Part shown: positions 11,345 through 21,768 of the stretch, piece by piece | How positions within the stretch are numbered: position 1 is the stretch's first letter | Layout: each line of letters starts with the position of its first letter | Assembly (NCBI RefSeq): GCF_021233355.1 | Contig: NZ_CP089507.1 | Coordinates: forward strand, 2,791,001 to 2,855,000 | Reading direction: 5' to 3' | Length of the DNA: 64,000 bases | Source of the DNA: Luteimonas fraxinea | GTDB lineage: Bacteria > Pseudomonadota > Gammaproteobacteria > Xanthomonadales > Xanthomonadaceae | Notes under the pieces: generated by a model | What the model was told of the DNA's origin: nothing | The model's database searches: none | What the model saw: the letters and a program-made list of their open reading frames with translations, nothing else | Translations under genes and position numbers: made by a program

Positions 11345-12376
11345 ATGACCGCAGACCGCATCATCGCCGCCGACGCCACCCGCGAGGACGACGCCATCGA
11401 GGCGAGCATCCGGCCGCAGCGGCTGGACGATTACCTCGGCCAGCAGCCGGTCCGCGAGCAGATGTCGATCTTCATCGAGGCCGCGAAGCAGCGGCGCGAG
11501 GCGCTCGATCATGTGCTGATCTTCGGGCCGCCGGGGCTGGGCAAGACCACGCTGAGCCACGTGATCGCCAACGAACTCGGCGTCGCGCTGCGCGTGACGT
11601 CGGGGCCGGTGATCGAGAAGGCCGGCGATCTCGCCGCGCTGCTGACCAATCTGCAGCCGCACGATGTGCTCTTCATCGACGAGATCCACCGCCTGTCGCC
11701 GGTCGTGGAAGAAGTGCTGTATCCGGCGATGGAAGATTTCCAGCTCGACATCATGATCGGCGAGGGCCCCGCGGCGCGTTCGATCAAGATCGACCTGCCG
11801 CCCTTCACCCTGATTGGCGCAACCACGCGCGCAGGCCTGCTGACCGCGCCGCTGCGCGACCGCTTCGGCATCGTGCAACGGCTGGAGTTCTACAGCACCG
11901 AGGAACTGACCCGGATCGTGCGCCGTTCGGCGCAGATTCTCGGCCTGTCCTGTGAACCCGATGGCGCCGCCGAAATTGCGAAGCGCGCACGTGGCACGCC
12001 GCGTATCGCCAACCGTCTGCTGCGCCGTGTGCGTGATTACGCGCAGGTGCGCGCCGGTGGCCGCATCGATCGCGACGTGGCCAATGCCGCGATGCTGATG
12101 CTCAAGGTCGATCCGGAAGGCTTCGACGAACTCGATCGCCGCCTGCTGCATCTGATCATCGAGAACTTCGATGGCGGCCCGGTCGGCGTCGAGTCGATGG
12201 CGGCCGCGCTCAGCGAGGAACGCGGCACGCTGGAAGACGTCATCGAGCCGTATCTGATCCAGCAGGGCTATCTCGTGCGCACCGCGCGCGGGCGCATGGC
12301 GACGGTCAAGGCCTGGCGCCATCTGGGCCTGGAGCCGCGCCGCGACGCCACCGCGACCCCCGGCCACCTGTTCTGA
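11345..12376 (+). CDS. ruvB: Holliday junction branch-migration helicase RuvB
   Basis: AAA+ motor of branch migration, 343 residues. Walker [10 protein letters not shown] is at residues 61-69 and Walker B DEIH at 112-115. The sensor region [17 protein letters not shown] and the C-terminal winged helix ([17 protein letters not shown]) are all present. The start ATG at 11345 is the first in the frame. It opens a co-directional run with ybgC, tolQ, tolR, tolA, tolB, pal and cpoB, the common gammaproteobacterial ruvB-tol arrangement. Confidence 0.97.
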   Translation: MTADRIIAADATREDDAIEASIRPQRLDDYLGQQPVREQMSIFIEAAKQRREALDHVLIFGPPGLGKTTLSHVIANELGVALRVTSGPVIEKAGDLAALLTNLQPHDVLFIDEIHRLSPVVEEVLYPAMEDFQLDIMIGEGPAARSIKIDLPPFTLIGATTRAGLLTAPLRDRFGIVQRLEFYSTEELTRIVRRSAQILGLSCEPDGAAEIAKRARGTPRIANRLLRRVRDYAQVRAGGRIDRDVANAAMLMLKVDPEGFDELDRRLLHLIIENFDGGPVGVESMAAALSEERGTLEDVIEPYLIQQGYLVRTARGRMATVKAWRHLGLEPRRDATATPGHLF

Positions 12377-12395
12377 TCTCCTGCGAGGTGCGGCT

Positions 12396-12845
12396 TTGAC
12401 AGCGATTTCCAGCCCTGGGGCCGGTCCGACCGGTCTATTCAGTTGGCCGACACGCGTCTATTGGGAAGATACCGACGCAGGTGGCGTCGTCTATCACGCG
12501 CAGTACGTGGCTTTCATGGAGCGCGCGCGCAGCGAGTGGTTGCGGGCGCATGGCTACGGACAGCAGATGTTGCGCGATACGCACGGCACGTTGTTCGCGG
12601 TCCGTGCGATGCGGATCGATTTCCGCAGTCCGGCGCGGCTCGACGATGCGCTGGAGGTCAGCGTGGCGCTGCGGCAGTGCCGGCGTGCGAGCGCGGTGTT
12701 CGTGCAGGAGGTGCGCCGCGATGGCGATCTGCTGCTCGATGCCGAGGTCCGTGTCGCGGCATTGTCGTCATCCGATTTCAGGCCGCGTGCCATTCCGGAC
12801 GCGCTCTACACACAACTCAAGTCACTCGAAACGTCAGCGGAGTAA
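12396..12845 (+). CDS. ybgC: Tol-Pal associated acyl-CoA thioesterase YbgC
   Basis: Hot-dog fold acyl-CoA thioesterase, 149 residues. The catalytic segment VYWEDTDAGGVVYHAQYVAF is a textbook YbgC active site with the nucleophilic Asp in DTDAGG. No ATG precedes this motif. The TTG at 12396 is taken as start because GAGGTG at 12385-12390 lies 5 bases upstream. It is linked to the Tol-Pal operon, whose products keep the outer membrane invaginating at division. tolQ starts 6 bases after the stop. Confidence 0.93.
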   Translation: MTAISSPGAGPTGLFSWPTRVYWEDTDAGGVVYHAQYVAFMERARSEWLRAHGYGQQMLRDTHGTLFAVRAMRIDFRSPARLDDALEVSVALRQCRRASAVFVQEVRRDGDLLLDAEVRVAALSSSDFRPRAIPDALYTQLKSLETSAE

Positions 12846-12851
12846 TCCTGG

Positions 12852-13649
12852 ATGAGCCTCATGCCCGTGCTGTTGCAGTCCGCCGCCCAGGTGCAGGCGT
12901 TGCCCGAAGAGGCCGCCGCCGGCGCGACCGAACTCGCGAACGCGGGCGCCGCTGCGGCTGCCACCGCGCCGATGGCCAACGAACTCAGCATTCTCGAGCT
13001 GATCCTGCACGCATCGATTCCGGTGCAGCTGGTGATGCTGCTGCTGCTGTTTGCGTCGGTGTCGTCGTGGGTGATCATCTTCCGCAAGAAGCGCCTGCTG
13101 GACCGCGCCGAGAAGGAGGCCGACCGCTTCGAAGAGCGTTTCTGGTCTGGCGCCGAGATCAGCAAGCTCTACGCCTCGGCGACCGAGCGCAACCGTGAGA
13201 TCGAGGGCCTGGAGGCCATCTTCGAGGCGGGGTATCGCGAGTACTCGCGTCAGCGGCAGCGTCGCGGCGTCGATGCGCGCACGCATCTCGAAGGTGCACA
13301 GCGCGGCATGCGCGTCGCCGGCGCACGCGAACTCGACGGGCTGGAGAGCAATCTCGAATACCTCGCCAACGTCGGCTCGATCGCGCCCTACGTCGGCCTG
13401 CTCGGCACCGTGTGGGGCATCATGATTTCGTTCCACGGCCTGGCCAGCGTCAAGGAGGCGACCATCGCCACGGTCGCGCCGGGCATCTCGGAAGCGCTGA
13501 TCGCGACAGCGATGGGTCTGTTCGCCGCGATCCCGGCGGTGTGGGCCTACAACCGCTTCGCGACGAAGGTCGAGCGCGTCGCCACGCGCTTCGAGGCTTT
13601 CTCCGACGAGTTCTCCTCGATCCTCGAACGTCAGACCGGCACCGAGTGA
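12852..13649 (+). CDS. tolQ: Tol-Pal system proton channel subunit TolQ
   Basis: Inner-membrane component of the TolQR stator that uses proton motive force to energise TolA; 265 residues. The first helix (VQLVMLLLLFASVSSWVIIF) is followed by a long cytoplasmic loop. Helices 2 and 3 carry the MotA/TolQ/ExbB signature GTVWGIMISFHGLASVK and GISEALIATAMGLFAAIPAV. Compared with E. coli TolQ it has an extra Ala-rich N-terminal stretch of about 25 residues. It is followed by tolR after 66 bases. Confidence 0.96.
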   Translation: MSLMPVLLQSAAQVQALPEEAAAGATELANAGAAAAATAPMANELSILELILHASIPVQLVMLLLLFASVSSWVIIFRKKRLLDRAEKEADRFEERFWSGAEISKLYASATERNREIEGLEAIFEAGYREYSRQRQRRGVDARTHLEGAQRGMRVAGARELDGLESNLEYLANVGSIAPYVGLLGTVWGIMISFHGLASVKEATIATVAPGISEALIATAMGLFAAIPAVWAYNRFATKVERVATRFEAFSDEFSSILERQTGTE

Positions 13650-13715
13650 TTTCCGCGGCGCGCCGAGGCGCGCCGGCCCAGCCGCGTTCGACCGTCCCCG
13701 CATCCGGATTCCGCC

Positions 13716-14153
13716 ATGTCGTCGATCTCCCTTCGCCGTTCCAAGCGGCGCAAGCTCAAGAACGAAATCAACGTCGTGCCCTACATCGACGTGATGCTGG
13801 TGCTGCTGATCATTTTCATGGTCACCACGCCGCTGATGAATCTGGGCACCGACATCAACCTGCCGGATTCGCGCGCGATGTCGCTCGGCTCGCCGCAGGA
13901 TCCGGTCGTGGTCAGCGTATATCCCGACGGGCAGCTCGCGTTGATGGTGGAACGCCAGAACACCTCGGTCACGCGTGAGGATCTCGTCGCGCGCCTGCGC
14001 GGCATCCACACGCAAAACCCGGATGCGACCATCCTCGTCAGCGGCGATGGCGCGGCCAGCTATCAGCGGATCATGAACGCCATCGACCTCATCAACGAGG
14101 CCGGCATCACCAAGGTCAGCCTGATCAGCCGTCCGGCGGAAAGCGCGAACTGA
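13716..14153 (+). CDS. tolR: Tol-Pal system stator subunit TolR
   Basis: ExbD/TolR-family protein, 145 residues. A short cytoplasmic basic N-terminus (RRSKRRKLKNEINVVPYID) leads into the single transmembrane helix VMLVLLIIFMVTTPLM, whose leading Asp is the proton-carrying residue. The rest is periplasmic. It works with TolQ to drive TolA. tolA starts one base after its stop, so expression is tightly linked. Confidence 0.96.
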   Translation: MSSISLRRSKRRKLKNEINVVPYIDVMLVLLIIFMVTTPLMNLGTDINLPDSRAMSLGSPQDPVVVSVYPDGQLALMVERQNTSVTREDLVARLRGIHTQNPDATILVSGDGAASYQRIMNAIDLINEAGITKVSLISRPAESAN

Positions 14154-14154
14154 G

Positions 14155-15132
14155 ATGCGCGAGTCGCGTTCCGACAATGTAGTGGCGATCGGACTGTCGA
14201 TCCTGGTCCATGTGCTGCTGTTCGGCCTGATCATTCTCGGCGCGCTGTGGAGCGCGTCGTCGCGGCCCGAATCGGCGATGGGCTCGCCAGTCTCGGCCGA
14301 CATCATCGATCCCAATGCGCTGAGCGCCGCTGACCGGCGCGCGCTGGCCAGCAAGCCCGAGCCGTTGCCTGATCCGGAGCCCGCGCCCGAGCCGGTGCCC
14401 GATCCCGTTCCGGAACCGGTGCCCGAGCCGGTCGAAGAGCCCGCGTCCGCACCGCCGCAGCCGTTGCCCGAACCGCGACCCGAGGACGCCGTCGAGCAGC
14501 GCCAGCCGCAGCTGCAGGAAGTCGTGCCCGAGCCCGATACCGTCTCGCAGGCCGCCGTGCGCCGCGATGCGCTGGCTGCCGAGCAGCGCGAGAAGGAGCG
14601 GGAAGAGAAGCGCCGTCAGGCGCAGGTCGAACTCGCCGAGCAGCAGAAGCAGCAGGAAGCCGAAGAGAAGCGCCGCCTCGCGCGCCAGGAACTCGAGAAG
14701 CTGCGTGCCGAACGCGAGAAGACCCAGCGCGAAGCGCAGCTGTCGGAGCAGCGTCTGAAGCAGATCGCCGAGCGCAATGCGCAGCAGGCGTCCGAGCAGC
14801 GCGCCGCCGCGTCCGCCGCGAGCCCGCCGCCGGGTCGTCCCGATGGCGACAGCGGTCTGGCTGCGAAGTACGCCGCCGCGTTGCAGGAGGCGATCCGCCG
14901 CAACTGGCGTCGTCCGGACAACGTGCCGCTGGGCCAGCGCTGCCGCCTCTACATCACCCAGTTGCCGGGTGGCGAGGTGTTGAACGTCGAGTTCGATGCG
15001 TCCTGTCCGTATGACGCGCAGGGCCGTCGCTCGGTCGAAGCCGCGGTGCGCGCGGCCGAGCCGCTGCCGTACGAAGGCTTCCAGTCGGTCTTCAACCGCA
15101 GGCTCAACCTCAACTTCACGGCGCAGGATTGA
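14155..15132 (+). CDS. tolA: Tol-Pal system protein TolA
   Basis: Inner-membrane anchored periplasm-spanning protein, 325 residues. One N-terminal transmembrane helix (about residues 11-33) is followed by a Pro/Glu-rich stretch of PEP-type repeats (about 64-110). Next is a long charged Glu/Gln/Arg/Lys coiled coil (about 145-225), then the C-terminal TolB/Pal-binding TonB-like domain (YAAALQEAIRRNWRRPDN onward). The PEP-rich segment takes the place of part of the Lys/Ala helix of E. coli TolA, as is usual in xanthomonads. Confidence 0.95.
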   Translation: MRESRSDNVVAIGLSILVHVLLFGLIILGALWSASSRPESAMGSPVSADIIDPNALSAADRRALASKPEPLPDPEPAPEPVPDPVPEPVPEPVEEPASAPPQPLPEPRPEDAVEQRQPQLQEVVPEPDTVSQAAVRRDALAAEQREKEREEKRRQAQVELAEQQKQQEAEEKRRLARQELEKLRAEREKTQREAQLSEQRLKQIAERNAQQASEQRAAASAASPPPGRPDGDSGLAAKYAAALQEAIRRNWRRPDNVPLGQRCRLYITQLPGGEVLNVEFDASCPYDAQGRRSVEAAVRAAEPLPYEGFQSVFNRRLNLNFTAQD

Positions 15133-15348
15133 TGCCGGCGCGCCGAGTCGCGCGCCCTTCGATCATGGTGTCATGCGCTCCGTGTCCGGCTGCCGCGCCG
15201 TCGCCCTGTGCCGGCGTCGCGCCGGCGTTCCCGCGCCGCCTCACCATCCCGTTCACCTGCGCGGCGCGATGATTGCGCTGGTATTCATCCTGTTCCCCGG
15301 TCCAGCGGCCAAGCTGCCCGGGCTCACTCTCTTCAAACCGGTAAGCCG

Positions 15349-16671
15349 ATGAAACCCATTCTGATCCGTTGCTTGTTGGCTCTGTTCGCACTCGGCCTGC
15401 CCATGCTCGCCAGTGCGCAGCAGCAGGGCCTCGAGATCGACATCACCGGCGGCAGCGCCCAGGCGATGCCGATCGCGGTCGTGCCGATGCCCTACCAGGG
15501 CAGTGGCGCCGCGCCCGATACCGATGTCGCCGCCGTGGTGCGCGCCGACCTCGACCGCTCCGGCCAGTTCCGCTCGCTGCCCGAGCGCGACATCGTCGAG
15601 CGCCCGACGCGCGGCAGCGAGGTCCAGTACCCGACGTGGCGCGCGCTGCGTCAGGACTTCCTCGTCGTCGGCCGCGTCGTCGACGCCGGCGGCGGCAGCT
15701 ACCGGGTCGAGTACGAACTGTTCGACGTCGCCAAGCAGGAGCGCGTGCTCGGCCTGGCGATGACCGCGCGTCCGAATGCGATGCGTGATGTCGCGCACCA
15801 GATGGCCGACGCGATCTACGAGAAGATCACCGGCGTGCGTGGCGCGTTCTGGACCCGGGTCGCGTACATCACCCAGACCGGCGTCGGCCCGAGCGCGCGT
15901 TATGCGTTGATCGTCGCCGACTCCGACGGCCACAACCCGCAGACGGTCGTGCGCTCGAACGAGCCGCTGATGTCGCCGAGCTGGAGCCCGGACGGCCGCC
16001 GCGTCGCCTACGTCAGCTTCGAGAGCGGCAACTCGGCGATCTACATCCAGGACATCACCAGCGGCGGTCGTGAACTGGTTTCGAGCTTCCGCGGCATCAA
16101 CGGCGCCCCGGCGTTCTCGCCCGACGGCCGTCGTCTGGCGCTGTCGCTGTCGCGCAGCGGCAACCCCGAGATCTACGTGATGGACCTCGGCAGCAAGGCG
16201 CTGACCCAGGTCACCAACCACTTCGCCATCGACACCTCGCCCTCCTGGGCGGCCGACGGCGGCAGCCTGTACTTCATCTCCGACCGCGGCGGGCGGCCGC
16301 AGGTCTACCAGGCGCCGGTGTCCGGCGGCAGCGCGACCCGCGTGACCTTCGAGGGCAGCTACAACGCCGACCCGTCGGTGTCCTTCGATGGCAAGAAAAT
16401 CGTCGTGGCGCAAGGTTCAGGCAACGTGTACCGTATTGCACTGCTGGATCGCAGCCTGGGGTCGCCCCGCTGGTCTACGCTGTCGCCAGGGTCGCTCGAC
16501 GAATCGCCGAGCTTTGCCCCGAACGCCGGCATGGTCCTGTACGCGGCGCGTGAGGGGCGCAGGGGTGTGTTGTATGCGGTGTCCTCGGATGGCCGTGTGC
16601 GTCAGCGCCTCGTCCTCGCCGATGGCGATGTGCGCGAGCCGGCTTGGGGTCCGTACCGGGAACAGCGCTGA
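15349..16671 (+). CDS. tolB: Tol-Pal system periplasmic beta-propeller TolB
   Basis: Periplasmic protein of 440 residues with a cleavable signal peptide ending LASAQQQ. An N-terminal domain is followed by a six-bladed WD40-like (PD40) propeller, whose repeats read MSPSWSPDGRRVAYVSFESG, PAFSPDGRRLALSLSRSGNP and so on. It binds Pal and TolA. The ATG at 15349 directly precedes the basic-hydrophobic signal sequence. The 216 bases between tolA and tolB hold no obvious gene. Confidence 0.96.
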   Translation: MKPILIRCLLALFALGLPMLASAQQQGLEIDITGGSAQAMPIAVVPMPYQGSGAAPDTDVAAVVRADLDRSGQFRSLPERDIVERPTRGSEVQYPTWRALRQDFLVVGRVVDAGGGSYRVEYELFDVAKQERVLGLAMTARPNAMRDVAHQMADAIYEKITGVRGAFWTRVAYITQTGVGPSARYALIVADSDGHNPQTVVRSNEPLMSPSWSPDGRRVAYVSFESGNSAIYIQDITSGGRELVSSFRGINGAPAFSPDGRRLALSLSRSGNPEIYVMDLGSKALTQVTNHFAIDTSPSWAADGGSLYFISDRGGRPQVYQAPVSGGSATRVTFEGSYNADPSVSFDGKKIVVAQGSGNVYRIALLDRSLGSPRWSTLSPGSLDESPSFAPNAGMVLYAAREGRRGVLYAVSSDGRVRQRLVLADGDVREPAWGPYREQR

Positions 16672-16736
16672 CGCTGCCTGCACGCCCCGACCAATAACAA
16701 TTGCCCTGTTGCCATAGAAAACCAAGGATCGACGAG

Positions 16737-17249
16737 ATGAAGATGACCACCCGTTTGATGCTGGCCGCGATGCTCTGCACCGCTGCCGTTGCGTGTTCCA
16801 AGAAGGTCAAGGAAGAGGCACCGGTCGATACCGGTCCGTCGACCGGCACCGTGGCTCCGACTGGCCCGACCGCGGGTGCTTACACCCCGGCCGACCTCGA
16901 CAGCGATGCATGCCTGCGTCAGCGCGTCGTCTACTTCGATCTCGATCAGGACAACCTGCGTCCCGAGTTCCAGGCTGTAATGGCCTGCCATGCCAAGTAC
17001 CTGCGTGACCGCAGCGCTGCGCGCATCTCGCTGGAAGGCCACGCCGACGAGCGCGGCAGCCGCGAGTACAACCAGGGTCTGGGCGAGCGTCGTGGCAATG
17101 GCGTGTCCTCGGCACTGCAGGCCAACGGTGGTTCGGCTGCCCAGCTGGCTGTCGTCAGCTACGGCGAAGAGCGTCCGGTCTGCAATGACTCGAACGAAGA
17201 TTGCTGGGCCCGCAATCGTCGCGTCGAGATCATTTACACCGCTCGCTGA
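16737..17249 (+). CDS. pal: Peptidoglycan-associated lipoprotein Pal
   Basis: Outer-membrane lipoprotein of 170 residues that binds peptidoglycan through an OmpA-like domain. The lipobox ends at Cys20 (TAAVACSKK). A Pro/Thr/Gly linker is followed by the OmpA domain with LEGHADERGSREYNQGLGERR, the diaminopimelate-binding signature. The ATG at 16737 has AAGGA 8 bases upstream and is preferred to an earlier in-frame start. Two extra cysteines (VCNDSNEDCW) near the C-terminus are typical of xanthomonad Pal. Confidence 0.96.
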   Translation: MKMTTRLMLAAMLCTAAVACSKKVKEEAPVDTGPSTGTVAPTGPTAGAYTPADLDSDACLRQRVVYFDLDQDNLRPEFQAVMACHAKYLRDRSAARISLEGHADERGSREYNQGLGERRGNGVSSALQANGGSAAQLAVVSYGEERPVCNDSNEDCWARNRRVEIIYTAR

Positions 17250-18076
17250 TGCGTTCGATGCGTCATTGGCTGGTACTCCCAGTAGCGTTCGCGGCGACCC
17301 TCGTGGTCGCCGCGCCCGCATGGGCGCAACGGGCGAGCCTCGCGGACCGCGTGGCCTCGCTCGAAGCGCGCGCGGGTGATACCAGCGCCAACGTCGATCT
17401 GCTCAACCAGCTCAATCAGCTGCGGCAGGAGATCGTGTCCCTGCGCTCGCAGGTGGAAGAACTCCAGCAGCAGAACGAGCAGCTCAAGTCCAGCAACCGC
17501 AGCCAGTATCTCGACATCGACGGCCGGCTCAACCGGCTCGAGAGCGGGCAGGGCGGCGGTGGCGGTGGTCTTGAACTGCCCGATCCCACCGGCGCTGCAA
17601 CGCCGGCACCCGCGGCAGGCGCAAATGCGCAGGCCGCGCGTGGTTCTGCGACGAGCGCTGCGCCCGTCTCAACGCAGGCCGCACCTGCCGACGAACGCGC
17701 CGCTTACGAGCAGGCGTTCGATGCATTGAAGAATGCGCGTTACGACGAATCCGCCACGCTGTTCCAGGGCTTCCTGCAGCAGCACCCGCAGGGCAGCTAC
17801 GCGCCGAACGCGCTGTACTGGCTTGGCGAGAGCTATTACGTCACCCAGAATTACGCACTGGCGCAGGAGCAGTTCCTGTCGCTGTTGCAGCGCTATCCGC
17901 AGAGCGACAAGGCCCCGGGCGCGATGCTCAAGGTCGGTCTTTCGCAGTACGGGCTGAAAGACCTCGACGGCGCCGAGACGACGCTCGCCGATGTCGGCAA
18001 GCAGTATCCCGGCACCGACGCGGCACGCACCGCCGCCGACCGGCTCCGCGCAATCCAGCTCTCGCGCCTGCGCTGA
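17249..18076 (+). CDS. cpoB: Cell division coordinator CpoB (YbgF)
   Basis: Periplasmic protein of 275 residues that couples Tol-Pal action to PBP1b in peptidoglycan synthesis. A signal peptide ends PAWAQRAS. It is followed by the trimerising coiled coil (VDLLNQLNQLRQEIVSLRSQ and neighbours), an Ala/Pro-rich linker, and a C-terminal TPR domain (YEQAFDALKNARYDESATLF, GQQHPQGSYAPNALYWLGES-type repeats). The ATG overlaps the pal stop as TGATG at 17247-17251. queE begins 3 bases after it. Confidence 0.94.
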   Translation: MRSMRHWLVLPVAFAATLVVAAPAWAQRASLADRVASLEARAGDTSANVDLLNQLNQLRQEIVSLRSQVEELQQQNEQLKSSNRSQYLDIDGRLNRLESGQGGGGGGLELPDPTGAATPAPAAGANAQAARGSATSAAPVSTQAAPADERAAYEQAFDALKNARYDESATLFQGFLQQHPQGSYAPNALYWLGESYYVTQNYALAQEQFLSLLQRYPQSDKAPGAMLKVGLSQYGLKDLDGAETTLADVGKQYPGTDAARTAADRLRAIQLSRLR

Positions 18077-18079
18077 TCC

Positions 18080-18760
18080 ATGACCGCCGTCGCGCCCGAT
18101 GCGGTCGCCGCATCCGCGGCCGACCGGCTCAAGCTCACCGAAGTCTTCCTGTCCTTGCAGGGCGAAGCCCGCGATGCCGGCTGGCCGACGGTGTTCGTCC
18201 GTCTGACCGGCTGCCCGCTGCGCTGCACCTACTGCGACACCGCGTACGCCTTCCACGGCGGCCAGTGGTGGACGATCGACGACATCCTCGCGGAAGTTGC
18301 GAAGCATGGCGTGAGGCACGTCTGCGTGACCGGTGGAGAACCACTGGCGCAGAAGCGCTGCATCGGCCTGTTGCGTCGCCTGTGCGATGCCGGCTACCAG
18401 GTGTCGCTGGAAACCTCGGGCGCGCTGGACATCAGCGACGTCGATCCGCGCGTGAGCCGCGTGCTCGACATCAAGACGCCTGCCTCCAACGAAGCGCATC
18501 GCAACCGCTGGGAGAATCTCCCGCTGCTGACCGCGCACGACCAGATCAAGTTCGTCGTCTGCTCGCGCGCCGATTACGAGTGGGCACGCGACGTCGTGCT
18601 GACCAAGGGGCTGCCGCATCGCTGCGACGTGCTGTTCTCGCCGAGCAAGGGCGAGATCACCGGTCGCGAGCTGGCCGACTGGATCGTCGCGGATCGCCTG
18701 CCGGTGAAGTTCCAGATGCAGCTGCACAAGCTGCTGTGGGATGACGAACCGGGGCGCTGA
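18080..18760 (+). CDS. queE: 7-carboxy-7-deazaguanine synthase QueE
   Basis: Radical-SAM enzyme that rearranges 6-carboxytetrahydropterin to 7-carboxy-7-deazaguanine on the way to queuosine; 226 residues. The [4Fe-4S] binding cysteines form Cx3Cx2C in [16 protein letters not shown]. The start of the fold reads [20 protein letters not shown] and the GGEP motif is in VTGGEPLAQ. It is immediately followed by queC, a common pairing, and is carried on the same strand as the tol genes. Confidence 0.95.
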   Translation: MTAVAPDAVAASAADRLKLTEVFLSLQGEARDAGWPTVFVRLTGCPLRCTYCDTAYAFHGGQWWTIDDILAEVAKHGVRHVCVTGGEPLAQKRCIGLLRRLCDAGYQVSLETSGALDISDVDPRVSRVLDIKTPASNEAHRNRWENLPLLTAHDQIKFVVCSRADYEWARDVVLTKGLPHRCDVLFSPSKGEITGRELADWIVADRLPVKFQMQLHKLLWDDEPGR

Positions 18761-18836
18761 GCCCGGCATCTGCCCGAAGGCTGCGCTAGCCTGTCGCGCG
18801 ACATTCCGAATTTCCGTACCGCATCCAGATCGCCTC

Positions 18837-19514
18837 ATGAAAAAAGCCGTCGTCCTGTTGTCCGGAGGCATGGACTCCGCCGCCGTCATCGCCATCGCCC
18901 AGGAACAGGGCTTCGATGTGCATGCGCTGAGCGTGCGCTACGGCCAGCGCCACACCTCCGAACTCGATGCCGCCGCGCGCGTCGCGGCCGCGATGGGCGT
19001 CACCGTGCACAAGACCGTCGACGTCGACCTGCGCAGCATCGGCGGCTCGGCATTGACCGACGACATCGACGTGCCGGAAGCGGGCGGCGCAGGCATTCCG
19101 GTGACCTACGTGCCCGCGCGCAACACGATCATGCTGTCGCTCGCCCTCGGCTGGGCCGAAGTGCTCGGCGCAGCCGACATCTTCTGCGGCGTCAACGCGG
19201 TCGACTATTCCGGCTATCCGGATTGCCGTCCCGAATTCGTCGATGCTTTCGAGCGTCTGGCCAATCTCGCGACCAAGGCGGGCGTCGAAGGCGCCGGCAT
19301 CCGCGTGCACGCCCCGCTGCAGCGCATGGGCAAGGGCGACATCGTGCGCGAAGGCGTACGTCTGGGCGTCGACTTCGGCCTGACCGTGTCCTGCTACAAC
19401 GCCGATGCCCAAGGTATGGCCTGCGGCCACTGCGACGCGTGCCGTCTGCGCGCGGACGGATTCGACGCCGCGGGCGTGCCTGATCCCACGCGGTACGTAC
19501 AGACGACGGCCTGA
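18837..19514 (+). CDS. queC: 7-cyano-7-deazaguanine synthase QueC
   Basis: ATP-dependent ligase that converts 7-carboxy-7-deazaguanine with ammonia to preQ0; 225 residues. The PP-loop [18 protein letters not shown] lies at the N-terminus. The zinc-binding cysteine cluster [14 protein letters not shown] is at the C-terminus, with an earlier Cys in SCYNAD. The ATG at 18837 begins [12 protein letters not shown] tRNA-Lys gene follows; lysine tRNA is not a queuosine target, so the linkage is probably incidental. Confidence 0.96.
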   Translation: MKKAVVLLSGGMDSAAVIAIAQEQGFDVHALSVRYGQRHTSELDAAARVAAAMGVTVHKTVDVDLRSIGGSALTDDIDVPEAGGAGIPVTYVPARNTIMLSLALGWAEVLGAADIFCGVNAVDYSGYPDCRPEFVDAFERLANLATKAGVEGAGIRVHAPLQRMGKGDIVREGVRLGVDFGLTVSCYNADAQGMACGHCDACRLRADGFDAAGVPDPTRYVQTTA

Positions 19515-19586
19515 GGCCGACGCGCGGTCCACATTGCGCTAGAATGCGCCCCCTGCGCCGGCCACTGCTGCCGGCGACTGTCTTCC

Positions 19587-19662
19587 GGGTCGTTAGCTCA
19601 GTCGGTAGAGCATCGGACTTTTAATCCGCTGGTCGATGGTTCGAATCCATCACGACCCACCA
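19587..19662 (+). tRNA. tRNA-Lys (anticodon TTT)
   Basis: A 76-nt cloverleaf. Acceptor arms GGGTCGT at 19587-19593 and ACGACCC at 19652-19658 pair perfectly. The D arm is GCTC...GAGC, the anticodon loop CTTTTAA gives TTT, and the T arm is GATGGTTCGAATCCATC. The 3' CCA is encoded at 19660-19662. It lies on the plus strand after queC. No integrase or displaced element is attached to it in this window. Confidence 0.98.
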
Positions 19663-19825
19663 GCTTCCAGGGCATCGGCGCGGCGGCTTCGCGATTACGC
19701 TCGCCGCACCGCGCGTTGTGCATGCCGCAGCAGGACCGCACGCGCTGACGTGATGACGCTATTCGGACTTGGCGACCGTCTGTTGATGCGATTACCGCTC
19801 CAGACCGACAGACGGCACGCGTCGG

Positions 19826-21658
19826 TCAATCCGCGTCGAGCACCGTTTCCAGCACGGCATCGCCATAGCGTTCCAGCTTGCCTGCACCAACGCCGCCGAT
19901 GCCGCCGAGCTGGCCATGGCTGATCGGGCGCAGGCGTGCGATCTCGCGCAAGGTCGCGTCGTGGAAGATCACGTAGGCAGGCACGTTCTGCTCGCGCGCC
20001 AGGCGTCCGCGTAGCGCGCGCAGCGATTCGAACAGCGGCCGGTCGGCCGGTGCCAGATCGATGTCGGCACCGGTCGCGACGCGTGTGGTGCGCGTGCGCT
20101 CCTTCGTGTTCGTTGGTTTGCGCAGCATCACCTGCGTCTCGCCCTTGAGCACGCCGCGGCTGGCTTCGGTCAGTCGCAGGCCGCCGTAACCTTCTGCGTC
20201 GACATCGAGCAGGCCCTGCGCGACGAGCTGGCGCAGCACGCTCTTCCACACGCGCGCATCGACATCGGTGCCGACGCCGTAGGTGCTGAGCTGGTCGTGG
20301 CCGAACTGGCGGATGCGTTCGCTCTCGCTGCCACGCAGGATGTCGATGACGTGCGCGGCGCCGAAACGCTGGCCGCTGCGATACACGCAGCTGAGCGCTT
20401 TCTGCGCGGGCACGGTGGCATCCCACGCGGCGGGCGGGTCGAGGCAGTTGTCGCAGTTGCCGCAGGGCTGGCCCGCGCCCTTGGCCGCATAGTCCTCGCC
20501 GAAGTTCGCCAGCAGCACTTGGCGACGGCAACGCATCGTCTCGCAGTAACCGACCAGCGAATCGAGCTTGCGGTGTTCGAGCCGCTTGCGCTCGTCGCCG
20601 GACTCGGACTGTTCGATCATCTGCCGCAGCAGCACCAGATCGCCGAGGCCGTAGCACATCCACGCATCGGCGGGCTCGCCGTCGCGGCCGCCGCGGCCGG
20701 TTTCCTGGTAGTAGCCCTCGATCGATTTCGGCAGGTCGGTATGGGCGACGAAGCGCACGTCCGGCTTGTCGATGCCCATGCCGAACGCGATCGTCGCCAC
20801 GACCACCACACCATCACTGCGCAGGAAGCGCCGCTGGTTGGCCGCGCGCAACTCCGCGTCCATGCCGGCGTGGTACGGAATCGCATCGATGCCCTGGCCA
20901 GCGAGATATTCGGCCGTTTCTTCGACCTTGCGCCGCGACAGGCAGTAGACGATGCCGGCTTCGCCACGATGCGACTGCACGAAATCGAGCAGCTGGCGCT
21001 TGGCGTTTTCCTTCTGCACCACCGTGTAGCGGATGTTGGGCCGGTCGAACGAACTGACGAAGCGGCGCGCGTCTTCCAGCTGCAGGCGCTCGGCGATCTC
21101 GCGCTGGGTCGGCGGATCGGCGGTCGCGGTCAGTGCGATGCGCGGCACGTGCGGCCAGCGCTCGTGCAGGATCGTCAGCTCGCGGTATTCGCGGCGGAAG
21201 TCATGGCCCCATTGCGACACGCAATGCGCCTCGTCGATCGCGAACAGCGCCAGCGGTGCGCGGTCGAGCAGCGACAGGAAGCGTGGCGTCAGCAGGCGCT
21301 CGGGCGCGACGTAGAGCAGGTCAAGTTCGCCGGCCAGCAGCTCGCGCTCCACGCGCTGCGCGGTTTCGCCATCGAGCGTGGAATTGAGAAACGCCGCGCG
21401 CACGCCCGACTGCAGCAACGCGTCCACCTGGTCCTGCATCAGCGCGATCAATGGCGACACCACGATGGCGACGCCCTCGCGCAACAGCGCGGGCACCTGG
21501 AAGCACATGGACTTGCCGCCGCCGGTGGGCATCAGCACCAGCGCATCCTGGCCGGCGGCAACATGCGAGACGATCGCGGCCTGTTCGCCGCGGAATGCGG
21601 CATGGCCGAACACGCGCTGCAGAACCTCGAGCGCGGCGGCATCTGGAGAAGAAGACAT
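19826..21658 (-). CDS. recQ: ATP-dependent DNA helicase RecQ
   Basis: 3'-5' superfamily 2 helicase of 610 residues, used in RecF-type recombination and replication restart. Motif I is [20 protein letters not shown] and motif II DEAH is in [20 protein letters not shown]. The helicase C domain carries [12 protein letters not shown]. The zinc-binding RQC region follows (CGNCDNC), then a winged helix, and the HRDC domain is at the C-terminus. The start at 21658 ([10 protein letters not shown]) is chosen because the extra in-frame upstream residues are Arg-rich and unlike the family. Confidence 0.96.
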   Translation of the reverse strand: MSSSPDAAALEVLQRVFGHAAFRGEQAAIVSHVAAGQDALVLMPTGGGKSMCFQVPALLREGVAIVVSPLIALMQDQVDALLQSGVRAAFLNSTLDGETAQRVERELLAGELDLLYVAPERLLTPRFLSLLDRAPLALFAIDEAHCVSQWGHDFRREYRELTILHERWPHVPRIALTATADPPTQREIAERLQLEDARRFVSSFDRPNIRYTVVQKENAKRQLLDFVQSHRGEAGIVYCLSRRKVEETAEYLAGQGIDAIPYHAGMDAELRAANQRRFLRSDGVVVVATIAFGMGIDKPDVRFVAHTDLPKSIEGYYQETGRGGRDGEPADAWMCYGLGDLVLLRQMIEQSESGDERKRLEHRKLDSLVGYCETMRCRRQVLLANFGEDYAAKGAGQPCGNCDNCLDPPAAWDATVPAQKALSCVYRSGQRFGAAHVIDILRGSESERIRQFGHDQLSTYGVGTDVDARVWKSVLRQLVAQGLLDVDAEGYGGLRLTEASRGVLKGETQVMLRKPTNTKERTRTTRVATGADIDLAPADRPLFESLRALRGRLAREQNVPAYVIFHDATLREIARLRPISHGQLGGIGGVGAGKLERYGDAVLETVLDAD

Positions 21659-21768
21659 CGCACAAGGATACCGGCTGCGGCCGGCGCGCCGGCATCGCCA
21701 CCTCACGCACCAAAGTGTCGTCCGGACGGCGTTTGTTAAGCTGCCCGGTCTTCCCGCAGGACGACCGC

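Noticed and set aside
19587..19662. tRNA-Lys as an integration site for an island
   Set aside because: No integrase, direct repeat of the tRNA 3' end or foreign block adjoins it; recQ and queC flank it directly.
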